Source of the DNA: Nomia melanderi
Lineage: Eukaryota > Arthropoda > Insecta > Hymenoptera > Halictidae
DNA length: 64,000 bases
Assembly (NCBI RefSeq): GCF_051020985.1
Contig: NW_027475139.1
Span: forward strand, 1,426,001 to 1,490,000
Direction: 5' to 3'
Of this stretch, positions 49,317 to 59,440 are shown piece by piece. Under the pieces are notes generated by a model. That model was not told where the DNA came from and did no database searches. It saw nothing but the letters and a program-made list of their open reading frames with translations. The translations under genes and the position numbers were made by a program. How positions within the stretch are numbered: the first letter of the stretch is position 1; each line of letters opens with the position of its first letter.

Positions 49317-51183
49317 TGGTCCGAGGTCGTTCCTGCTGCACAGATTCGTTCGCCAGTGCCTCCTACAGAGAATGCACTTTGATTTATTGCGCTACCTCTA
49401 ATAACACCCGAGATATCACCAGATATATATTGGGTTTTTCTCGCTGACCCTGACAGGCCGGCACCATGAGACGGTGATTTTCTCGGCCCCTGGTCGTCCG
49501 AGGTCGTTCCTGCTGCACAGATTCATTCGCCAGTGCCTCCTACAGACAATGCACTTTGATTTATTGCGCTGTCTCTAATAGCACCCGAGATATCACCAGA
49601 TATATATTGGATTTTCCCCTGACACTGACAGTCCGGCCCCATGAGACGGTGGTCTTCTCGGCCCCTGGTGGTCCGAGATCGTTTCCGCTGCACAGAATCA
49701 TGCGCCAGCGCTTCCTGCAGACAGTGGACTTTGTTTTATTGCGCTATCTCTAATAGCACCCGAGATATCACCAGATGTATATTGGATTTTTCCCCGACCG
49801 TGAGTGTCCGGCCCCATGAGAGGGTGGTTTACTCGGCCACTGGTGGTCCGAGGTCGTTCCCGCTGCACAGATTCATGCGCCAGGGCCTCCTACTGACAAT
49901 GCACGTTGGTTTATTGCGCTATCTGTAATAGCACCCGTGATATCACCAGATATATATTGGATTTATGCCTGAACCTGAGTTCTCGGCCCCATGAGACTGT
50001 GGTTTTCTCGGCCCCTGGTGGTCTGCGGTCGTTCCCGCTGCACACATTCATGCGCCAGGGCCTCCTGCAGACAATGCACTTTGATTTACCGCGCTATCTC
50101 TAATGGCACCCGATATATCACCAGATATATATTGGATTTTCCCCTGACCCTGAGTGTCCGACCCCATGAGACTGTGGTTTTCTCGGGCCCTGGTGGTCCG
50201 AGGTCGTTCCCGCTGCACAGATTCATGCGCCAGGGCCTCCCGCAGACAAAGCACTTTTATTTATAGCGCTATCTCTAATAGCACCCGAGATAGCACCAGA
50301 TATATATTGGATTTTCCCCTGACCCAGACAGTCCGGCCCCGATGAGACGGTGATTTTCTCGGCCCCTGGTGGTCTGAGGTCGTTCCCGCTGCACAGAATC
50401 ATGCGCCAGGGCTTCCTGCAGACAATGCACTTTGATTTATTGCGCTATCTCTAATAGCACCCGACATATCACCAGATATATGCTGGATTTTTACATGACC
50501 CTGAGTGTCCAGCCCCATGAGACGGTGGTTTTCTCGGCTCCTAGTGGTACGAGGTCGTTTCTGCTGCCCAGATTCATGCGCCAGGGCCTCCTACAGACAA
50601 TGCACTTTGATTTATTGCGCTATCTGTAATAGCACCCGAGATATCACCACATATATATTGGATTTTTCCCTGACCCTGAGTGTCCGGCCAGATGAGACGG
50701 TGATTTTCTCGGCCCCTGGTGGTCCGAGGTCGTTCCCGCTGCACAGATTCATGCGCCCAGGACCTCCTGCAGATAATTCACTTTGGTTTATTGCGCTATC
50801 TCTAACAGCACCCTAGATATCACCAGATATATATTGGATTTTAACCTGACCCTGACAGGCCGGCCCCATGCGTCGATGGTTTTCTAGGTCCCTCGTGGTC
50901 CGAGGTCGATCCCGCTGCACAGATTCATGCGCCAGGGCCTCCTACAGACAGTTCACTTTGATTTATTTCGCTATCTGTAATAGCACCCGAGATATAACCA
51001 GATATATATTGAATTTTTCCCATACCCTGAGTGTCCGGCCCCATGAGACGGAGGTTTTCTCGGCCCCTGGTTGTCCCAGGTCTTTGCCGCTGCACAGATT
51101 CATGCGCCAGGGCCTCCCGCAGACAAAGCACTTTGGTTTATTGCGCTATCTGTAATAGCACGCGAGATATCACCAGATATATG

Positions 51184-51245
51184 CTGGATTTTTACATGAC
51201 CTTGGGTGGCGGATTTCGAATATCTGTAATTTTCTCTGCCCCTGG
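51184..51245. repeat. diverged central block, copy 9
   Basis: Duplicate of the block at 46,978. It is followed by the 177-bp, TTTATGCC and ATAATGG monomers in the same order. Confidence 0.92.
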
Positions 51246-51986
51246 TGGTCCGAGGTCGTTCCTGCTGCACAGATTCGTTGGCCAGTGCCTCCTACAGTGA
51301 ATGCACTTTGATTTATTGCGCTATCTCTAATAACACCCGAGATATCAGCAGATATATATTGGGTTTTTCTCGCTGACCCTGACAGTCCGGCACCATGAGA
51401 CGGTGATTTTCTCGGCCCCTGGTGGTCCGAGGTCGTTCCTGCTGCACAGATTCATTCGCCAGTGCCTCCTACAGACAATGCACTTAGATTTATTGCGCTG
51501 TCTCTAATAGCACCCGAGATATCACCAGATATATATTGGATTTATGCCTGACCCTGAGTTCTCGGCCCCATGAGACTGTGGTTTTCTCGGCCCCTGGTGG
51601 TCCGAGGTAGTTCCCGCTGCACAGATTCATGCGTCAGGGCCTCCTGCAGACAATGCACTTTGATTTATCGCGCTATCTCTAATGGCACCCGATATATCAC
51701 CAGACATATAATGGATTTTTCCCTGACCCTGAGTGTCCGGCCCCATGAGACTGTGGTTTTCTCGGCCCCTGGTCGTTCGAGGTCGTTCCAGCTGCGCAGA
51801 ATCATGCGCCACGGCTTCCTGCAGATAATTCACTTTGGTTTATTGCGTTATCTCTAATTGCACCCGAGATATCACCAGATATATATTGGATTTTTCCCTG
51901 ACCCTGACAGTCCGGCCCCATGAGACGGTGATTTTCTCGGCCCCTGGTGGTCCGAGGTCGTTCCCGCTGCACAGAATCATGCGCCA

Positions 51987-53024
51987 GGGCCTCCTACAGA
52001 CAATGCACTTTGATTTATTGCGCTATCTGTAATAGCACCCGAGATATCACCAGATATATACTGGATTTTTCCCTGGCCCTGAGTGTCCGGCCCCATGAGA
52101 CGGTGGTTTTCTCGGCCCCTGGTGGTCCGAGGTCGTTCCCGCTGCACAGATTCATGCGCCAGGGCCTGCTGCAGATAATTCACTTTGGTTTGTTGCGCTA
52201 TCTCTAATAGCATCCGAGATATCACCAGATATATATTGGATTTTCCCCAGACCCTGAGTGTCCGGCCGGATGAGACTGTAGTTTTCTCGGCCCCTGGTGG
52301 TCCGAGGTTGTTCCCGCTGCACAGATTCATGCGCCAGGGCCTCCTACAGACAATGCACTTTGATTTATTGCGCTATCTGTAATAGCACCCGAGATATCAC
52401 CACATATATATTGGATTTTTCCCTGACCCAGAGTGTCCGGCCCCATGAGACGGTGGTTTTCTCGGCCCCTGGTGGTCCGAGGTCGTTCCCGCTGCACAGA
52501 TTCAGGCGCCAGGGCCTCCTGCAGATAACTGACTTTGGTTTATTGCGCTATCTCTAATAGCACCCGAGATATAACCAGATATATATTGGATTTTTCCCTG
52601 ACCCTGATTGTCCGGCCCCATGAGACGGTGGTTTTCTCGGCCCCTGGTGGTCCGAGTTCGTTCCCGCTGCACAGATTCATGCGCCACGGCCTCCTACAGA
52701 CAATGCACTTTGATTTATTGCGCTATCTGTAAGAGCACCCGAGATATAACCAGATATATATTGAATTTTTCCCATACCCTGAGTGTCCGGCCCCATGAGA
52801 CGGAGGTTTTCTCGACCCCTGGTGGTCCGAGGTCGTTCCCGCTGCACAGATTCATGCGCCCAGGACCTCCTGCAGATAATTCTCTTTGGTTTATTGCGCT
52901 ATCTCTAACAGCACCCTAGATATCACCAGATATATATTGGATTTTAACCTGACCCTGACAGGCCGGCCCCATGCGTCGATGGTTTTCTAGGTCCCTCGTG
53001 GTCCGAGGTCGATCCCGCTGCACA
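51987..53024. repeat. near-consensus and mixed monomers joining two higher-order blocks
   Basis: About six monomers, the first four close to consensus with TCCGGCCGGATGAG near 52,262. At about 52,757-52,815 the TTGAATTTTTCCCATACC monomer recurs, and about 52,845-53,024 resembles 46,540-46,720 (GCGCCCAGGACCTCC, ACAGCACCCTAGATATC, TTTTAACCTGACC). Confidence 0.82.
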
Positions 53025-53286
53025 GATTCATGCGCCAGGGCCTCCTACAGACAGTTCACTTTGATTTATTTCGCTATCTGTAATAGCACCCGAGATATAA
53101 CCAGATATATATTGGATTTTTCCCTGACCCTGAGGGTCCGGCCCCATGTGTCGGTGGTTTTCTCGGCCCCTGGTTGTCCCAGGTCTTTGCCGCTGCACAG
53201 ATTCATGCGCCAGGGCCTCCCGCAGACAAAGCACTTTGGTTTATTGCGCTATCTGTAATAGCACGCGAGATATCACCAGATATATG

Positions 53287-53348
53287 CTGGATTTTTACAT
53301 GACCTTGGGTGGCGGATTTCGAATATCTGTAATTTTCTCTGCCCCTGG
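53287..53348. repeat. diverged central block, copy 10
   Basis: Module copy in the first decamer. The following 177-bp monomer has AACACGCGAGATATC instead of AACACCCGAG, a marker shared only with the second decamer copy. Confidence 0.92.
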
Positions 53349-55038
53349 TGGTCCGAGGTCGTTCCTGCTGCACAGATTCGTTGGCCAGTGCCTCCTACAG
53401 AGAATGCACTTTGATTTATTGCGCTATCTCTAATAACACGCGAGATATCAGCAGATATATATTGGGTTTTTCTCGCTGACCCTGACGGTCCGGCACCATG
53501 AGACGGTGATTTTCTCGGCCCCTGGTGGTCCGAGGTCGTTCCTGCTGCACAGATTCATTCGCCAGTGCCTCCTACAGACAATGCACTTAGATTTATTGCG
53601 CTGTCTCTAATAGCACCCGAGATATCACCAGATATATATTGGATTTATGCCTGACCCTGAGTTCTCGGCCCCATGAGACTGTGGTTTTCTCGGCCCCTGG
53701 TGGTCCGAGGTAGTTCCCGCTGCACAGATTCATGCGTCAGGGCCTCCTGCAGACAATGCACTTTGATTTATCGCGCTATCTCTAATGGCACCCGATATAT
53801 CACCAGACTTATAATGGATTTTTCCCTGACGCTGAGTGTTCGGCCCCATGAGACGGTGGTTTTCTCGGCCCCTGGTCGTCCGAGGTCGTTCCAGCTGCGC
53901 AGAATCATGCGCCACGGCTTCCTGCAGATAATTCACTTTGGTTTATTGCGTTATCTCTAATTGCACCCGAGATATCACCAGATATATATTGGATTTTTCC
54001 GTGACCCTGAGTGTCCGGCCCTATGAGACGGTAGTTTCCTCGGCCCCTGGAGGTCCGAGGTCGTTCCCGCTGCACAGATTCATGAGCCAGGGCCTCCTGC
54101 AGACAATGCACTTTGATTTATTGGGCTATCTGTAATAGCACCCGAGATATCACCATATATATATTGGATTTTCCCCTGACCCTGAGTGTCTGGCGCCATG
54201 ATACGGTAGTTTTCTCGGCCCCTGGTGGTCCGAGGTCGTTCCCGCTGGCCAGAATCATGCGCCAGGGCTTCCTGCAGACAATGCACTTCGATTTATTGCG
54301 CTATCTCTAATAGCACCCGAGATATCACCAGATATATATTGGATTTTCCTCAGAACCTGAGTGTCCGGCCCCACGAGACTGTAGTTTTCTCGGCCCCTGG
54401 TGGTCCGAGGTCGTTCCCGCTGCACAGGTTCATGCGCCAGGGCCTCCTACAGACAATGCACTTTGATTTATTGCGCTATCTGTAATAGCACCCGAGATAT
54501 CACCAGATATATATTGGATTTTCCCCTGACCCTGAGTGTCCGGCCCCATGAGACTGTTGTTTTCTCGGCCCCTGGTGGTCCGAGGTCGTTCCCGCTGCAC
54601 AGATTCATGCGCCAGGGCCTCCTACAGACAATGCACTTTGGTTTATTTCGCTATCTGTAATAGGACCCGAGATATCACCAGATATATATTGGATTTTCCT
54701 CAGAACCTGAGTGTCCGGCCCCACGAGACTGTAGTTTTCTCGGCCCCTGGTGGTCCGAGGTCGTTCCCGCTGCACAGGTTCATGCGCCAGGGCCTCCTAC
54801 AGACAGTTCACTTTGATTTATTTCGCTATCTGTAATAGCACCCGAGATATAACCAGATATATATTGGATTTTTCCCTGACCCTGAGGGTCCGGCCCCATG
54901 TGTCGGTGGTTTTCTCGGCCCCTGGTTGTCCCAGGTCTTTGCCGCTGCACAGATTCATGCGCCAGGGCCTCCCGCAGACAAAGCACTTTGGTTTATTGCG
55001 CTATCTGTAATAGCACGCGAGATATCACCAGATATATG

Positions 55039-55100
55039 CTGGATTTTTACATGACCTTGGGTGGCGGATTTCGAATATCTGTAATTTTCTCTGCCCCTGG
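55039..55100. repeat. diverged central block, copy 11
   Basis: Counterpart of the block at 53,287, exactly 1752 bp away. Confidence 0.92.
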
Positions 55101-56557
55101 TGGTCCGAGGTCGTTCCTGCTGCACAGATTCGTTGGCCAGTGCCTCCTACAGAGAATGCACTTTGATTTATTGCGCTATCTCTAATAACACGCGAGATAT
55201 CAGCAGATATATATTGGGTTTTTCTCGCTGACCCTGACGGTCCGGCACCATGAGACGGTGATTTTCTCGGCCCCTGGTGGTCCGAGGTCGTTCCTGCTGC
55301 ACAGATTCATTCGCCAGTGCCTCCTACAGACAATGCACTTAGATTTATTGCGCTGTCTCTAATAGCACCCGAGATATCACCAGATATATATTGGATTTAT
55401 GCCTGACCCTGAGTTCTCGGCCCCATGAGACTGTGGTTTTCTCGGCCCCTGGTGGTCCGAGGTAGTTCCCGCTGCACAGATTCATGCGTCAGGGCCTCCT
55501 GCAGACAATGCACTTTGATTTATCGCGCTATCTCTAATGGCACCCGATATATCACCAGACTTATAATGGATTTTTCCCTGACGCTGAGTGTTCGGCCCCA
55601 TGAGACGGTGGTTTTCTCGGCCCCTGGTCGTCCGAGGTCGTTCCAGCTGCGCAGAATCATGCGCCACGGCTTCCTGCAGATAATTCACTTTGGTTTATTG
55701 CGTTATCTCTAATTGCACCCGAGATATCACCAGATATATATTGGATTTTTCCCTGACCTTGACAGTCCGGCCCCATGAGACGGTGATTTTCTCTGCCCCT
55801 GGTGGTCCGAGGTCGTTCCCGCTGCACAGAATCATGCGCCAGGGCCTCCTACAGACAATGCACTTTGATTTATTGCGCTATCTGTAATAGCACCCGAGAT
55901 ATCACCAGATATATATTGTGTTTTTCCCTGACCCTTACAGTCCGGCCCCATGAGACGGTGATTTTCTCGGCCGCTGGTGGTCCGAGGTCGTTCCCGCTGG
56001 CCAGAATCATGCGCCAGGGCTTCCTGCAGACAATGCACTTCGATTTATTGCGCTATCTCTAATAGCACCCGAGATATCACCAGATATATATTGGATTTTC
56101 CTCAGAACCTGAGTGTCCGGCCCCACGAGACTGTAGTTTTCTCGGCCCCTGGTGGTCCGAGGTCGTTCCCGCTGCACAGGTTCATGCGCCAGGGCCTCCT
56201 ACAGACAATGCACTTTGATTTATTGCGCTATCTGTAATAGCACCCGAGATATCACCAGATATATATTGGATTTTCCCCTGACCCTGAGTGTCCGGCCCCA
56301 TGAGACTGTTGTTTTCTCGGCCCCTGGTGGTCCGAGGTCGTTCCCGCTGCACAGATTCATGCGCCAGGGCCTCCTACAGACAATGCACTTTGGTTTATTT
56401 CGCTATCTGTAATAGGACCCGAGATATCACCAGATATATATTGGATTTTCCTCAGAACCTGAGTGTCCGGCCCCACGAGACTGTAGTTTTCTCGGCCCCT
56501 GGTGGTCCGAGGTCGTTCCCGCTGCACAGGTTCATGCGCCAGGGCCTCCTACAGACA

Positions 56558-59440
56558 ATGCACTTTGATTTATTGCGCTATCTGTAATAGCACCCGAGAT
56601 ATCACCAGAAATATATTGGATTTTCCCCTGACCCTGAGTGTCCGGCCCCATGTGACTGTTGTTTTCTCGGCCCCTGCTGGTCCGAGGTCGTTCCCGCTGC
56701 ACAGATTCATGCGCCAGGGCCTCCTACAGACAATGCACTTTGATTTATTGCGCTATCTGTAATAGCACCCGAGATATCACCAGATATATATTGCATTTTC
56801 CCCTGACCCTGAGTGTCCGGCCCCATGAGACTGTGGTTTTCTCGGCCCCTGGTGGTCCGAGGTCGTTCCCGCTGCACACATTCATGTGCCAGCGCCTCCT
56901 ACAGACAATGCACTTTGATTTATTGTGCTATCTGTAATAGCACCCGAGATATCACCAGAAATATATTGGATTTTCCCCTGACCCTGAGTGTCCGACCCCA
57001 TGAGACGGTGGTTTTCTCGGCCCCTGGTGGTCCGAGGTTGTTCCCGCTGCACAGATTCATGCGCCAGGGCCCCTTGCAGACAATGCACTTTGATTTATTG
57101 CGCTATCTGTAATAGTACCCGAGATATCACCATATATATATTGGATTTTCCCCTGACCCTGAGTGTCCGGCCCCATGAGACGGTGGTTTTCAGGGACCCT
57201 GGTTGTCCGAGGTCGATCCCGCTGCACAGATTCATGCGCCAGGGCCTCCTACAGTCAATGCACTTTGATTTATTGCGCTATCTGTAATAGCACCCGAGAT
57301 ATCACCAGATATATGCTGGATTTTTACATGACCTTGGGTGACGGATTTCAAATATCTGTAATTTTCTCGGCGCCTGGTGGTCCGAGGTCGTTCCTGCTGC
57401 ACAGATTCGTTGGCCAGTGCCTCCTACAGAGAATGCACTTTGATTTATTGCGCTATCTGTAATAGCACCCGAGATATCACCAGATATATATTGGATTTTC
57501 CCCTGACCCTGAGTGTCCGGCCCCATGAGACTGTGGTTTACTCGGCCCCTGGTGGTCCGAGGTCGTTCCCGTTGCACAGATTCATGCGCCAGTGCCTCCT
57601 GCAGACAATGCACTTTGATTTATTGCGCTATCTGTAATAGCACCAGAGATATCACCAGATATATATTGGATTTTACCCTGACCCTGAGTGTCCGGCCCCA
57701 TGAGACGGTGGTTGTCTCGGCCCCTGGAGGTCCGAGGACGTTCCCGCTGCACCGATTCAGGCGCCAGTGCCTCCTGCAGATAATTCACTTTGGTTTACTG
57801 CGCTATATGTAATAGCACCCGAGATATCACCAGATATATATTGGATTTTACCCTGACCCTGAGTGTCCGGCCCCATGAGACGGTGGTTGTCTCGGCCCCT
57901 GGAGGTCCGAGGACGTTCCCGCTGCACCGATTCAGGCGCCAGTGCCTCCTGCAGATAATTCACTTTGGTTTACTGCGCTATCTGTAATAGCACCCGAGAT
58001 ATCACCAGATATATATTGGAATTTTCTCTGACCCTGAGTGTCCGACCCCATGAGACGATAGTTTTCTCGGCCCCTGGTGTTCCGAGGTCGTTCCCGCTGC
58101 ACAGATTCATGCGCTAGGGCCTCCTGCAGACAATGCACTTTGATTTATTGCGTTATCTGTAATATCACCGGAGATATCACCATATATATATTGGATTTTC
58201 CCCTGTCCCTGAGTATCCGGTCCCATGAGACGGTGGTTTTCACGGCCCCTGGTGGTCCGAGGTCGTTCCCGCTGCACAGATTGATGCGCCAGGGCCCCCT
58301 GCAGATAATTTACTTTGATTTATTGCGCTGTCTCTAATAGCACGCGAGATATCACCAGATATATATCGGATTTTTCCCTGACCCTGACAGTCCGGCCCCA
58401 AGAGACGGCGATTTTCTCGGCCCCTGGTGGTTCGAGGTCGTTCCCGCTGTACAGATTCATGCGCCAGGGCCTTCTATAGATAATTTACTTTGATTTATTG
58501 CGCTATCTCCAATAGCACCCGTGATATCACCAGATATATATTGGATTTTTCCCTGACCCTGTGTGTCCGGCCCCATGAGACGGTGGTTTTCTCGTCCCCT
58601 GGTTGTCCGAGGTCGTTCCCACTGCACAGATTCAGGCGCCAGGGCCTCCTACAGACAATGCACTTTGATTTATTGCGCTATCTGTAATAGCACCCGAGAT
58701 ATCACCAGATATATATTGGATTTTCCCCTGACCCTGAGTGTCCGGCCCCATGAGACTGTGGTTTACTCGGCCCCTGGTGGTCCGAGGTCGTTCCCGTTGC
58801 ACAGATTCATGCGCCAGTGCCTCCTGCAGACAATGCACTTTGATTTATTGCGCTATCTGTAATAGCACCAGAGATATCACCAGATATATATTGGATTTTA
58901 CCCTGACCCTGAGTGTCCGGCCCCATGAGACGGTGGTTGTCTCGGCCCCTGGAGGTCCGAGGACGTTCCCGCTGCACCGATTCAGGCGCCAGTGCCTCCT
59001 GCAGATAATTCACTTTGGTTTACTGCGCTATATGTAATAGCACCCGAGATATCACCAGATAAATATTGGATTTTCCCCTGACCCTGAGTGTCCGGCCCCA
59101 TGAGACTGTGGTTTACTCGGCCCCTGGTGGTCCGAGGTCGTTCCCGTTGCACAGATTCATGCGCCAGTGCCTCCTGCAGACAATGCACTTTGATTTATTG
59201 CGCTATCTGTAATAGCACCAGAGATATCACCAGATATATATTGGATTTTACCCTGACCCTGAGTGTCCGGCCCCATGAGACGGTGGTTGTCTCGGCCCCT
59301 GGAGGTCCGAGGACGTTCCCGCTGCACCGATTCAGGCGCCAGTGCCTCCTGCAGATAATTCACTTTGGTTTACTGCGCTATATGTAATAGCACCCGAGAT
59401 ATTACCAGATAAATATTGGATTTTCCCCTGACCCTGAGTG
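56558..59440. repeat. mosaic with 175-, 350- and 1225-bp local duplications
   Basis: About 57,500-57,790 matches 58,725-59,015 at an offset of 1225 bp (7 monomers). About 58,715-59,065 matches 59,065-59,415 at 350 bp. The monomer with GGATTTTACCCTGACC and CCTGGAGGTCCGAGGACG appears twice in a row near 57,660-57,990. About 58,020-58,650 repeats monomer types from 21.1-26.6 kb. Confidence 0.85.
57316..57377. repeat. diverged central block, copy 12
   Basis: GGTGACGGATTTCAAATATC, intermediate between the GGTGACGGATTCC and GGTGGCGGATTTCG subtypes. Its 3' half (ATTCGTTGGCCAGTGCC, ACAGAGAATGCAC) matches the 47-55 kb copies. Confidence 0.9.

Larger units (their letters stand above)
48108..51986. repeat. 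4206-bp 24-monomer unit, copy 2 (incomplete)
   Basis: Copy 2 is nearly identical to 43,902-47,780, with few substitutions in its first 2.9 kb. At 51,012-51,052 seven mismatches cluster in 41 bp, and there the sequence instead equals the 48,031-48,075 type, which looks like a conversion patch. Divergence is higher from about 51,296 on (for example ACAGTGAATG versus ACAGAGAATG). The match ends where GGGCCTCCTACAG replaces GGGCTTCCTGCAG. Confidence 0.92.
53025..56557. repeat. 1752-bp decamer higher-order repeat, two copies
   Basis: Copy 1 is about 53,025-54,776 and copy 2 about 54,777-56,557, at an offset of 1752 bp (10 monomers plus the 2 bp of the 177-bp monomer). Each starts with the module also found at 46.7-47.7 kb (offset 6309 bp) and ends with monomers bearing TTTTCCTCAGAACCTGAG and CCCCACGAGACTGTAG. 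About 53,995-54,240 differs from 55,747-55,990, so one or two monomers were exchanged after the duplication. The CCTCAGAACC monomer recurs at 350 bp within each copy. Confidence 0.92.

Noticed and set aside
32283..51986. Assembly artefact as explanation of the 24-monomer duplications
   Set aside because: Not excluded, but the copies differ at a few sites, contain a conversion-like patch, and have different ends, which argues against simple duplicate contigs. Read-level coverage would settle it.
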